A stretch of DNA of 64,000 nt from Vibrio sp. 10N.286.49.B1 (lineage in GTDB: Bacteria > Pseudomonadota > Gammaproteobacteria > Enterobacterales > Vibrionaceae), in assembly GCF_002873335.1 (NCBI RefSeq), contig NZ_MCUW01000015.1, forward strand, positions 186,921-250,920. The letters run 5' to 3'. Shown piece after piece: positions 1-8,094 of the stretch. The stretch's first letter is position 1. Every line of letters starts with the position of its first letter. Made by a program: the position numbers and the translations under genes. The notes below the pieces were generated by a model. It made no database searches and was not told the DNA's origin. It saw only the letters and a list, made by a program, of their open reading frames with translations.

Positions 1-902
1 CATTCTCTCGCCATTTGCCAATGTGTCGCTTGTTTGACGATGGTATCGACGTCAGTGTCACTGAGTTGTAGATCGCGATAGAGGTGTGCTGATTTCTCAG
101 GGATCCCTTGCTGAGCATAAAGCTGCGCCATACTAAGTTGCATCGTATCCGGAATGTCAATGCCTGCTCGCTTGGCGGAAACGAGCGTGGCGAGAGCCAG
201 CTTATATTGCTTGGTTTGCATGTAAAGCGCACTCAGTTGTTGCCACCACATCATTTTTTCGGGTTGCAAGGCAAGCAGCTTTTGACTCGTAATGATTGCG
301 CTTTTTAGGCGAGATAGTTGCAGCTCGGCACTGAGTTGTAAGCTAAGAGGTTGCAGCTTTGGCGTGCTATCTAGGCGATGATATTGATTAATCGCGGCCA
401 GTAGTGGCGTCCACTGTTGCAGCAAGTAATGGGCTCGAGCCTTGTTAAGCCAAGCCGTTGTTACCTGTGCCTTTGGGATATCAAATGTATCTGCCGATCT
501 GACCAAGCGCTCAAAATGAACTAACGATTGCTCTGCCTTGGTTTCCGACAATAACAATTCGGCTAACATACGCTCGGTTTGCCAGCCTTGATCGTCCTTA
601 AAAGCTTGCGTGTTCACGGCGATTTGCAATTGCTTGATCGCAAGGTCGGTTTTATCAGCTTGCCAATAATAGATACCGAGCATCCTTGCGACGTAAGCCT
701 TATCGTAACTTGCTGATGGTTTGAGTTTTTCGAGTAACGCGATAGCCTCTGTAAGCTTTTCTTGTTGCTCAAGTTCATAAGCCTTGGAGACTTGGGTTGC
801 CGTTCGCATACCAAGCTCTTGTTTTGCCACTGCCACTTGGCTAAACGAAAATGATAAGCAGCATGTAAGGAGGAGGCTTAAATGAGTCAGTCGTTTTTTC
901 AT
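1..902 (-). CDS. TPR-repeat protein of the TonB2 cluster (3' part outside window)
   Basis: An open frame of 300 codons runs from the ATG at 902 down to the window edge, so the C-terminus is missing. It begins with a signal peptide (MKKRLTHLSLLLTCCLSFSF, cleavage probably after the AVA near residue 27). Helical repeats of TPR character follow. Its ATG overlaps the tonB2 stop codon in an ATGA junction, so it is the last visible gene of the TonB2 operon and is translationally coupled to it. A periplasmic TPR protein is known at this place in Vibrio TonB2 clusters. Its exact role is not clear to me; a scaffolding or accessory role in TonB2 energy transduction is inference. No stop codon interrupts the frame. 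Confidence 0.85.
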   Translation of the reverse strand, partial: MKKRLTHLSLLLTCCLSFSFSQVAVAKQELGMRTATQVSKAYELEQQEKLTEAIALLEKLKPSASYDKAYVARMLGIYYWQADKTDLAIKQLQIAVNTQAFKDDQGWQTERMLAELLLSETKAEQSLVHFERLVRSADTFDIPKAQVTTAWLNKARAHYLLQQWTPLLAAINQYHRLDSTPKLQPLSLQLSAELQLSRLKSAIITSQKLLALQPEKMMWWQQLSALYMQTKQYKLALATLVSAKRAGIDIPDTMQLSMAQLYAQQGIPEKSAHLYRDLQLSDTDVDTIVKQATHWQMARE

Positions 903-1525
903 TGGTTTAACTTAAACTCCAATTTGACCGTTTGCCCAACTCTTGGTTGTGCATTGCCATTGACCATCATTGGCTGATATTTCCATTGTTTCAGCGCTAC
1001 CATCGCTTCTCGTTCGAACATCCGCTTTGGATTGGCCTCAACGACTTCGATATCACTTGGACGACCATTGACGTCAATGGTGAATGACATCACAACATAA
1101 CCTTCAACATTGCGCTGTATCGCACGACGTGGGTAGCGTGGCTCTTTCCGATGCAACGGCATGACCTGCTGGTTACGACCAATATCCGGTACGCTAGGGG
1201 CGTTCATTGCCACACCCGCAACCTGAGTTGATATGGCAATATTAGGCAGTTGAGGTGACGTCGGGGTTTGCACACTCGAGCTTTGTGAGCTTTGCTCTAC
1301 CACTGCCGCTGAAGGTGGTGTCGCCGGCATCTTTGGCGGTTCAGGCAAAAGACGAGTGCGTCGTGCCGTTTCGCTATCCGGTTCAGTCATGACTAGATCG
1401 TAACTTAGCCTTGCTGATTCTTCAGGTTTAGACTTTGGACCGATGTCGATCATCCAGCTCATAAAAGAGAACAGAGTGAAGGCCAGCGACATTGCTAAGG
1501 GGATACTCAACAAAATGCGAAGCAT
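899..1525 (-). CDS. tonB2: TonB2 energy transducer
   Basis: This 208-residue protein couples the inner-membrane proton gradient to outer-membrane receptors in iron-siderophore uptake. One N-terminal membrane segment (about residues 5-25) is followed by a Pro-rich periplasmic linker (about 50-90) and a C-terminal TonB domain (about 118-208) with the typical YPRRA...G-YVVMSFTID...A..ALKQWKYQP pattern. The protein is shorter than E. coli TonB, as is usual for Vibrio TonB2. The start overlaps the exbD2 stop by one base (TAATG) and the stop overlaps the next ATG, so it is mid-operon. TonB2 family membership is secure, and its assignment rests on the neighbouring ttpC. Confidence 0.95.
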   Translation of the reverse strand: MLRILLSIPLAMSLAFTLFSFMSWMIDIGPKSKPEESARLSYDLVMTEPDSETARRTRLLPEPPKMPATPPSAAVVEQSSQSSSVQTPTSPQLPNIAISTQVAGVAMNAPSVPDIGRNQQVMPLHRKEPRYPRRAIQRNVEGYVVMSFTIDVNGRPSDIEVVEANPKRMFEREAMVALKQWKYQPMMVNGNAQPRVGQTVKLEFKLNQ

Positions 1526-1929
1526 TACGGGCTCTCCGTTGCGAGGGCTATCTTGGTTACCCCGGCACCTTTTGCGCTGTCCATGACCTGTACAACGGTA
1601 CCATTGAAGGCATGTTTATCGGCTTGAATGACCATTGACGCATTAGGTTGTTCAAGCAATAGTTTTTCGATAGTCGCTTGCACGCGTTCTACATCCACGC
1701 GACGTTTATCAATGAATACATCGTTATTCGCGGTAATGGCGACAAATATCCCTGCATCCTTTTGACTAACCGCATGGCTGGCTTGTGGACGATTCACGTC
1801 CACGCCTGATTCACGGACAAAAGAGCTAGTGACAATGAAAAAGATCAGCATGATGAACACAATGTCGAGCATTGAGGTCATATCAATGTTGGCTTCTTCT
1901 TGTTGTTTTTTTCGGTGGCCAAGTCTCAT
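1525..1929 (-). CDS. exbD2: ExbD2 biopolymer transport protein
   Basis: This 134-residue ExbD/TolR family protein has one transmembrane helix (about residues 18-40) and a periplasmic domain. The conserved protonatable Asp of the family is visible at residue 22 in the segment MTSMLDIVFIMLIFFIVTSS. It forms the proton channel with ExbB2 and energises TonB2. The start overlaps the end of exbB2 by four bases (ATGA), and the stop overlaps the tonB2 start. Confidence 0.95.
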   Translation of the reverse strand: MRLGHRKKQQEEANIDMTSMLDIVFIMLIFFIVTSSFVRESGVDVNRPQASHAVSQKDAGIFVAITANNDVFIDKRRVDVERVQATIEKLLLEQPNASMVIQADKHAFNGTVVQVMDSAKGAGVTKIALATESP

Positions 1930-2501
1930 GTATTATTCCTTATGGGATGATGGCTTCCCATGTGTTGGTCACTTCTTAATAGTTGCTCTAACTGAAACAA
2001 ATTCTTGTTGCTCCATTTCTGGATGCGAGAAAACGCGAGCATGCCCGATAGGGCGGCAACCATACCGGCCATAGTTGGAATCGTCGCCATGGAGATGCCC
2101 GCCGCCATGAGGCGTGGTTGAGCGCTACCTTGTGCAGCCAGTGTGTCAAAAACAGTGATCATACCGGTGACTGTGCCTAAAAGACCTAGCATTGGGCACA
2201 GCGCTAGTAAGCATTTTAGAAGGTTAAGGTTCTGCTTCAGTTGGTTTTCTGCATCACTTAGGATCGCATCTCGCTGCATGCGAGCGTACCAAGAAAAATG
2301 GTCAGTACGTTGCGACCACTTTTTTGTCCAATCGCGTTTTTGTACTGGGAACGCTCGCGAAAAATAGATAATTCGCTCAAAGGCGACGACCCAAAAGACC
2401 ACGACAACAGCCGCTAGCCACCAAAGAATGGGGCCACCTTGGTTCATAAACTGGCTCAGGTGTTCTGAGCCAGGAAGCCAATTGGTCAGATTATGCAGCA
2501 T
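1926..2501 (-). CDS. exbB2: ExbB2, MotA/TolQ/ExbB proton channel protein
   Basis: This 191-residue protein has three predicted membrane segments. Its C-terminal MotA/TolQ/ExbB domain contains the typical LLKCLLALCPMLGLLGTVTG and PRLMAAGISMATIPTMAGM segments. It forms the pentameric channel that works with ExbD2 and TonB2. The gene begins 11 bases inside the 3' end of ttpC, which predicts translational coupling. It is shorter than E. coli ExbB, with a compact N-terminus. Confidence 0.95.
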   Translation of the reverse strand: MLHNLTNWLPGSEHLSQFMNQGGPILWWLAAVVVVFWVVAFERIIYFSRAFPVQKRDWTKKWSQRTDHFSWYARMQRDAILSDAENQLKQNLNLLKCLLALCPMLGLLGTVTGMITVFDTLAAQGSAQPRLMAAGISMATIPTMAGMVAALSGMLAFSRIQKWSNKNLFQLEQLLRSDQHMGSHHPIRNNT

Positions 2502-3834
2502 AGCTCGCTCTCTGTTCGGTAGAGTGGACTTCTGCTTGCTCAGCGACTAAACCGACACTTTGGCGTTCCAATATATTCCGAATAGACTCTGATTTTGAGC
2601 TCAGAAGGTTATGAGCCAGTAACAGTGGCATCGCTGTGATCAAGCCGAGAACGGTCGTTACAAGCGCCATTGAGATACCGCCAGCCATGACACGCGGTTC
2701 GGCATTACCAAACTGAGTGATCACTTGGAAGGTTTCAATCATACCGGTTACGGTACCCAGTAAACCAAGCATTGGTGCAAGTGCCGCAATCAGTTTTAGC
2801 ATACTTAAGCCACGCTCTAGGTGCTGCTGTTCATCCATAATGGATTCCAGAAGGCGGAGCTCTAGTGCCTCGACGTTCATCTTTTTATCGCGATTGTAAA
2901 CACTTAACACGCGGCCCAGCGGGTTGTCGGTCGGTGTCTCGGGACTTTTTAGTTGTTTGCTAATTTGTTGCTCAATTCGAACTAATACGACCGCGCGATA
3001 TAACGCGATGATCAAACCAACAAGGAATAATCCCGCAATAATCTTACCGACAATGCCACCGTGCTCAAATCGTTGAGCTAGGGTTGGATTTTCGGCTAAT
3101 TGCTTGTAGATATCCCCGCGGCTTGGATCGATCACGACAGGGATTTGGCCATTGACGATACTCTCGGCGTTATCAATGGTTGAAACCGAGCTAGGGAGTC
3201 GAGGGAAGTCGCTTGCAAGTTGACCGTCCCAATCAATAGGGCCCTGTTTAGCTAGCAATGCGAAGTTACCAAGGCGGAGCGCTTTTATCGTGGTAATTTC
3301 ACCGTTACCAGTGACAAATGGAACATCAATATTGGCATAGGTGCCACTGCTGGCTATCTGAGCATTAAATGCTTGCCATAATGCGGTGAGTTCTTGGATT
3401 GACGGTAGTGTTTTCGCCGCAACAATGTTCTCAATATCGGCACGTTGTGGTGCTTGTTCACTGTTGGCGACGGACGTTTCCAACTCAAGTTGCAGCTCTT
3501 TTGCTGATTGACGAACGACACCAAACAGTTCACCTAAGCTGCCCGTTTCAAGGTGTAGCTGTTTTTGTTTTTCCGCCAGTGTCTTTTCATTATTTGAAAA
3601 CTGCGTACTGAGAGACTCAATAGATGCATCGAGCTGGCGCTTACGTTCAGTAAGCTGTTTGCGTTTGGCTGTAAGCGTTTGCTCGTCTTTCTTAAACTGA
3701 GCTTCACGTGCGGCATTGTGTTGTTGCTCTTGCTTTTGGGCTGTCTTAGCATCACTTGTTAGCGTATTAGCAGCGAAAGTAAGGTGTGAGACGCTGAATG
3801 AAAACAGCGCAATCAATAAGGTCAGGTAACGCAT
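2491..3834 (-). CDS. ttpC: TtpC, TonB2 complex-associated ExbB-like protein
   Basis: This 447-residue protein has a signal peptide (about 1-21), a long periplasmic coiled-coil region (about 25-125) and a small globular region. A C-terminal MotA/TolQ/ExbB domain follows (about 330-425), with LKLIAALAPMLGLLGTVTGM and the GGISMALVTTVLGL segment. TtpC is known in Vibrio as a fourth component that TonB2 needs for siderophore uptake but TonB1 does not. It is an ExbB paralogue placed just ahead of exbB2, with an 11-base overlap. Its start overlaps the DUF3450 stop codon by one base. Confidence 0.92.
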   Translation of the reverse strand: MRYLTLLIALFSFSVSHLTFAANTLTSDAKTAQKQEQQHNAAREAQFKKDEQTLTAKRKQLTERKRQLDASIESLSTQFSNNEKTLAEKQKQLHLETGSLGELFGVVRQSAKELQLELETSVANSEQAPQRADIENIVAAKTLPSIQELTALWQAFNAQIASSGTYANIDVPFVTGNGEITTIKALRLGNFALLAKQGPIDWDGQLASDFPRLPSSVSTIDNAESIVNGQIPVVIDPSRGDIYKQLAENPTLAQRFEHGGIVGKIIAGLFLVGLIIALYRAVVLVRIEQQISKQLKSPETPTDNPLGRVLSVYNRDKKMNVEALELRLLESIMDEQQHLERGLSMLKLIAALAPMLGLLGTVTGMIETFQVITQFGNAEPRVMAGGISMALVTTVLGLITAMPLLLAHNLLSSKSESIRNILERQSVGLVAEQAEVHSTEQRASYAA

Positions 3835-4601
3835 TAGCTAGGATCCTTGGCAAGAGAAACCGGAAGTGTCATCAGGCTTGGTGAGGCTTGTTTGTTCGCG
3901 ATTGCAAACGCTTGGTCGATATGTGAAGCAAGTGAGGCATCAGTGCTGACCCAAGTGCGTTGACGATTGTCCCATGACCAATATTGATTCCTATCCAGGC
4001 TACGGGCGACTAATGATAAGCGACCTAGATAAAGCTGCTCGGCTTCGATGCCATCGCCGACATTGATGCGTGAACGATAGCTGCCCAGTTTAATGCCATA
4101 ATCCATCTCGATCTGATAAGCCTCTAAGATGCGACGATACTTTTCTGCATCGCTGACATCCGCTTGGGGCATAAGAGACTTTAATTCTTCTAAGCGCGCT
4201 AAGCGGGCGTCAATACGAATGGGTTTATCTTGTTGGATGTGAGTCTCTAACCCACTAAGCATTTTGTACATTAGTGGTACAACACCTTGGCGGGTATCAC
4301 TGATTTGCACGAGTTGTGTGTTGATACTTGTCAGTTCTTGTTGTTGGTTATCGACGACGGATTGCAAGTGACGCTCGTATACTTCAAGGTTGGCGATCTC
4401 TTGCTCAAGAGCGGCAATTTCAGAGCTCAGCTCAAACGCCTTGTCGCTACTGGTATTGATGCGTTTTTGGCTTTGTGTGCCTTGAGTAATAGTTTGAGCC
4501 TCAACATTTCTTGCGGTGTTGAGATCATTGGCCAAAGCTTGCCCATTGATAGCGACCAATGATAAGGAGCACAATGCGGCGTGAACGAGCGTTTTGTTCA
4601 T
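3834..4601 (-). CDS. DUF3450 periplasmic coiled-coil protein, first gene of the TonB2 operon
   Basis: This 255-residue protein has a signal peptide (cleaved near the ALA at residues 22-24) and a long heptad-rich coiled coil (about 28-105). The C-terminal region carries the YQIEMDYG and QYWSWDNRQ stretches I associate with DUF3450. Members of this family sit immediately upstream of ttpC in Vibrio TonB2 clusters. Its molecular function is unknown to me, and a periplasmic partner of TtpC is an inference from the shared coiled-coil architecture. It is the promoter-proximal gene; the 427-base region upstream holds a Fur-like site. Confidence 0.88.
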   Translation of the reverse strand: MNKTLVHAALCSLSLVAINGQALANDLNTARNVEAQTITQGTQSQKRINTSSDKAFELSSEIAALEQEIANLEVYERHLQSVVDNQQQELTSINTQLVQISDTRQGVVPLMYKMLSGLETHIQQDKPIRIDARLARLEELKSLMPQADVSDAEKYRRILEAYQIEMDYGIKLGSYRSRINVGDGIEAEQLYLGRLSLVARSLDRNQYWSWDNRQRTWVSTDASLASHIDQAFAIANKQASPSLMTLPVSLAKDPS

Positions 4602-5028
4602 TTCAATAACCTGTTGCTTTCGAATAGAAAGGGAAAATGAAAAATAAAGTTACGGATTTTATGTCGTCTAACACATAAAACTAAAATAATGGCCGTACCG
4701 ACAACATGCATTTAGACCTTTATGTCTAATCGAGATGAATGGATTGTCGTCAGTAACGTAATCAAAAAATGAAATACGGCCTCTCAATTACAGTGCATAC
4801 AGTAATTTATGTATGATTTTATACAATTACATTCTTCATGGTTACTGTCAGCCTAGGACAATAACATGAGTGCACTTGTGGTTAAAATTGAGAGCTCACA
4901 TTGTATGGCAAATTGGGTGATAAATACAATGCAAATGAGAGTGATACTCAATCATAATGTGTATGTGGCGCTCATTCTTATTTTAAATGGGTATGCGTGC
5001 ACGGTACAAAGGTTTGTTCGGTATGCCG
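4602..5028. other. Intergenic region upstream of the TonB2 operon
   Basis: This 427-base AT-rich stretch lies between the start of the DUF3450 gene and the 3' end of the FhuF-type reductase gene. It must hold the promoter of the TonB2 operon. The only site I can name is a Fur-like sequence at 4934-4952. A short plus-strand frame at 4866-5117 crosses the region, but I do not call it a gene. Confidence 0.6.
4934..4952. promoter_or_regulatory. Candidate Fur box upstream of the TonB2 operon
   Basis: The 19-mer AATGAGAGTGATACTCAAT matches 14 of 19 positions of a Fur consensus written as AATGATAATGATTATCATT. It lies about 330 bases upstream of the DUF3450 start. Iron-repressed expression of Vibrio TonB systems is established; that this exact site is used is inference. 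Confidence 0.4.
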
Positions 5029-5778
5029 CTAAGTACGACTTTTATTCTGAGGGCAGCCCTGACAATAGGAACCATCACGTCGTCGATAGTGCATGCAGCA
5101 TGAACGACGCTGAATGAATAACTCGCCATCATGGGATACATCAAGGCGGCCAAACCGAGATAGAGGAAGGGCGAGTAATTGCTGCCAATGCGCAAGTTCG
5201 TGAGCAAAGGTGGCATGCAGTTTATTTGAGGCGAGCCGGTTTGACCCTACCCTATGTTTGAGACCACGAAGCAGCATCTCCATTACGGTGTCAGCGAGCA
5301 GTTTCTCTCTGGTTGCAGGGCTCATTCGACAGACCTCGCCCAATTGATCGGCTAGATTGCTTAACAACTTGGTCAACTCCTGGGCCGCGAGTTGTTGACG
5401 TTGGTGTTGGTCGCCGGCTGTCCACTCATCCTCTACGAAGTCAAAGGTGCCGACGACACCAGATTCGGTGTTTAACCCCTGCTTCATGCTGCTTAGTTTA
5501 GGAACGACATCTGAATAATAGGTTGCGATAAGGGCAATCGTGACAGGCTGCCAGGTGAGCATAGCCCACGTTCGAGTTTGCCAATAAATGGCACCGGCTT
5601 CAGGGTGGGCCTGCTGCCAATAAGAGTAGAGCGTAAGAATCTCAGTACTTGATTCAGAGTCGGGTCTTATCGCATTAACACCCTCGCTCAATGGTATGAG
5701 CAAAGGGGAGACTTGTTGTGAGATATGTGTCAGGCCTTGTAGGTGTGACACATTTTCAATGGTGAGTGAGCTATGCAT
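5029..5778 (-). CDS. FhuF-type siderophore ferric-iron reductase
   Basis: This 249-residue protein ends in the FhuF-type [2Fe-2S] ligand motif CC-x10-C-x2-C, with Cys227, Cys228, Cys239 and Cys242. Proteins of this kind reduce ferric siderophores in the cytoplasm to release Fe(II). The overall sequence looks like the subgroup of siderophore reductases found in Vibrio and Aeromonas rather than E. coli FhuF itself. It follows the TonB-dependent receptor by 55 bases on the same strand with no terminator between, so the two are probably co-transcribed. Siderophore specificity cannot be read from the sequence. Confidence 0.8.
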   Translation of the reverse strand: MHSSLTIENVSHLQGLTHISQQVSPLLIPLSEGVNAIRPDSESSTEILTLYSYWQQAHPEAGAIYWQTRTWAMLTWQPVTIALIATYYSDVVPKLSSMKQGLNTESGVVGTFDFVEDEWTAGDQHQRQQLAAQELTKLLSNLADQLGEVCRMSPATREKLLADTVMEMLLRGLKHRVGSNRLASNKLHATFAHELAHWQQLLALPLSRFGRLDVSHDGELFIQRRSCCMHYRRRDGSYCQGCPQNKSRT

Positions 5779-5833
5779 TCTTCCCCTAAACTAAAGTACT
5801 CCAACCGCTGTTGACGTACTTTTCTATGATTGA

Positions 5834-7963
5834 TTACAGGTCAAACTTTACGTTCAGCTGAACCGTCTGCTGTTGTCCATACCAGCAATAACTCTCGTTC
5901 CAACAGGTGTAGTATTCTTTGTTAAACAGGTTATTCGCAATTAAGTTTGCTGATGCGCCTTTTAGCGAAGAGCTGACTTGACCTAAGTCGTAGCCAATAG
6001 AAAGGTCGACCAAGGTGTAAGACGGTAAAGTGCCTGCATTTTTGTTGGACGCATCATTGCGGACAGTGTTACCCACATAACGAACCCCACCACCGACTCT
6101 TAAACCACGCATTGTGCCTTCATGAACCGTGTAGTTAGCCCATAGGTTGGCGGCATGATCAGGCACGTAAATGAATTGTTGGCCCACATTAGACTGGTCT
6201 TCATCTTCTGTGATTTCCATGTTGGTATAGGTATAGTTAGCGATGATATCGAGGTTGTCATTGATTAACGTCTTACCTTCAACCTCAAGGCCCTGCGAGC
6301 GAACTTCACCAATGGCTTCATAAGGCGATGCACCGTCTTTACGCACTCCAACATTACGTTTTTTGATATGGAACAGCGATGCCGACCCTGACGTGGTTTT
6401 GTCGTAAGAGGTGTATTTGACCCCAGCTTCAACTTGTTCACCCTTTTCAGGTTCTAGGTTATTGCCATTGGCATCAAGTTTCGCATTGGGTTCAAAGCTG
6501 GTCGCAAAGTTGGCAAATGGCGATAGGCCGTTGTCGAACTGATACATTGAGCCGAAGCGATACGAGAAATTATTATCACGGGTTGTTGTGTTGTTGGGTG
6601 CTCCGCCGCCAACCGAAGCCTTAGTCGTCGACTCCACGATGTCATAGCGACCGCCGGCGATAAAGACCCAATTATCAATCAACATTTGATCTTGGAAATA
6701 TCCACCAAGCTGTTTCATTGACACATCGGTGTTGGACCAATAATTTTTATTAAAATCATTAGGATTGAGCTGATTGTTGTCTGGGTTATATAAGTTAATG
6801 CTGCCCACATTATCAAACGAATCGTAAGCGGCAGAGCCTTCTATTGTGCGATAGTCGACACCGAACAATAGATAGTGGTCAAGGCTTCCGGTATTGACGA
6901 AGCCCGACAATTGGTTGTCGACACTGACGCCATTGGAGTTTTCATCCGTGCTGTAAGCGGTACGTTGCAGCTCACCCGTTTGAGCGTTGAACGCGCCGCT
7001 ATTGGTGCTCTTTTGGCCAAATTTAGTGGTCATATAGCGAAAGTTTTGGAAGAAAGACCAATCGTTATTAAAGTCATGTTTGACCTTATAGCCCGTGAGT
7101 AAAAACTCACGATTGATATCGTTGTAATTCACATCGCCTGCAAAAGTTGAGGGCGAAATTTTTCCTGACTCGATGGCCGCTAATGGCACCGTGGCATTTT
7201 GTCCTAGTGCTGGGTCGTTCTGATAGTAAAGGTTGAAGTTAACGAAAGTGTTATCAGATACGTTCCAATCAATAGAGGGCGCGATGAGATAGCGTTCTTC
7301 TTTCACGTGATCAACTTGTGTGTCTTTTTTTCGGCCAAGAGCAATAAGTCGATAAGAAACGTTGTCGCTGAGTGCACCCGTTTTATCAATCGAGGCTTCC
7401 ATTAGGTTGTCGAGACCTGTCGCGACCTTAACCGAGGTTTTTTCTTCAAAGCTCGGAGCCTTAGCGATAATGTTAACCATGCCTCCTGGAGGCATAGTGC
7501 CGTAAAGCACCGACGTAGGGCCTTTGAATATTTCTAGGCGCTCCATGGCTATCGCGTCAATTTGTGGCTTCGCGTTCCATCCTGGCAACCCTGGTAGCAT
7601 CAAGCCATCATAATAATTATTCGATGAACTAAAACCGCGGATATTTACCCAATCCGTTAAGACGACTGCGCCGCCTTTATTTTCGGTTGATACACCGGGT
7701 GCATAGCGTAGAGCCTGCATGACAGATTGAACACCGCGCTGTTCCATTTGTTTGCTTTCAATGACATTGAGCGTTTGTGGTGTCTCTTCAGGAGATAGCG
7801 AGGTCTTGGTGGCTGTGTTTCGATAGGTTTTGCCTAACACCGTCATTTGTTCATCGGTTTGTGGTGATGAATGCTTGGCCTCAGTTTGTTCGGCAAGGAC
7901 GGATTGAGAAGATAGCGTGATTGATACGATTACTGCTATTGGGCTGATTTTTATAGTTAACAT
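5834..7963 (-). CDS. TonB-dependent siderophore receptor (ferrichrome/ferrioxamine-like)
   Basis: This 709-residue outer-membrane receptor has a signal peptide (about 1-24, ending SVLA) and a TonB-box-like MTVLG near residues 39-43. A plug domain follows (about 55-165, with RYAPGVSTE, NIRGFSS, LEIFKGPTSVLYG and PPGGMVNIIAK), then a 22-strand barrel. The plug resembles hydroxamate receptors such as FhuA, FoxA and Vibrio DesA. The last residue is Leu rather than the usual aromatic. An AraC-type regulator lies upstream and a FhuF-type reductase downstream, which supports xenosiderophore uptake because no biosynthetic genes are present. A Fur-like site precedes the gene. Substrate assignment is inference. 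Confidence 0.9.
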   Translation of the reverse strand: MLTIKISPIAVIVSITLSSQSVLAEQTEAKHSSPQTDEQMTVLGKTYRNTATKTSLSPEETPQTLNVIESKQMEQRGVQSVMQALRYAPGVSTENKGGAVVLTDWVNIRGFSSSNNYYDGLMLPGLPGWNAKPQIDAIAMERLEIFKGPTSVLYGTMPPGGMVNIIAKAPSFEEKTSVKVATGLDNLMEASIDKTGALSDNVSYRLIALGRKKDTQVDHVKEERYLIAPSIDWNVSDNTFVNFNLYYQNDPALGQNATVPLAAIESGKISPSTFAGDVNYNDINREFLLTGYKVKHDFNNDWSFFQNFRYMTTKFGQKSTNSGAFNAQTGELQRTAYSTDENSNGVSVDNQLSGFVNTGSLDHYLLFGVDYRTIEGSAAYDSFDNVGSINLYNPDNNQLNPNDFNKNYWSNTDVSMKQLGGYFQDQMLIDNWVFIAGGRYDIVESTTKASVGGGAPNNTTTRDNNFSYRFGSMYQFDNGLSPFANFATSFEPNAKLDANGNNLEPEKGEQVEAGVKYTSYDKTTSGSASLFHIKKRNVGVRKDGASPYEAIGEVRSQGLEVEGKTLINDNLDIIANYTYTNMEITEDEDQSNVGQQFIYVPDHAANLWANYTVHEGTMRGLRVGGGVRYVGNTVRNDASNKNAGTLPSYTLVDLSIGYDLGQVSSSLKGASANLIANNLFNKEYYTCWNESYCWYGQQQTVQLNVKFDL

Positions 7964-7992
7964 AATTTATAAGTAGTCTTAACGAGTATGCA

Positions 7993-8020
7993 AATGTTAT
8001 TGATAATTAATTTCATTTGC
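7993..8020. promoter_or_regulatory. Candidate Fur box upstream of the siderophore receptor
   Basis: AATGTTATTGATAATTAAT at 7993-8011 matches 14 of 19 positions of the Fur consensus. The run continues with an overlapping GATAAT...TTTCATTTGC pattern to 8020. The site is 30-57 bases upstream of the receptor start, where a repressor would cover the promoter. Confidence 0.5.
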
Positions 8021-8094
8021 ATTCTAGCGATTATATTATCGAGATACTTAACAATTTGGTGCAAGTTTTTTGAAAAGGTCGAGGGAAAGAGCCT

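Noticed and set aside
4866..5117. 83-codon plus-strand frame with AGGA seven bases upstream
   Set aside because: Its 3' third is antisense to the well-supported FhuF-type gene, the sequence shows no family features, and it would span the Fur-like site.
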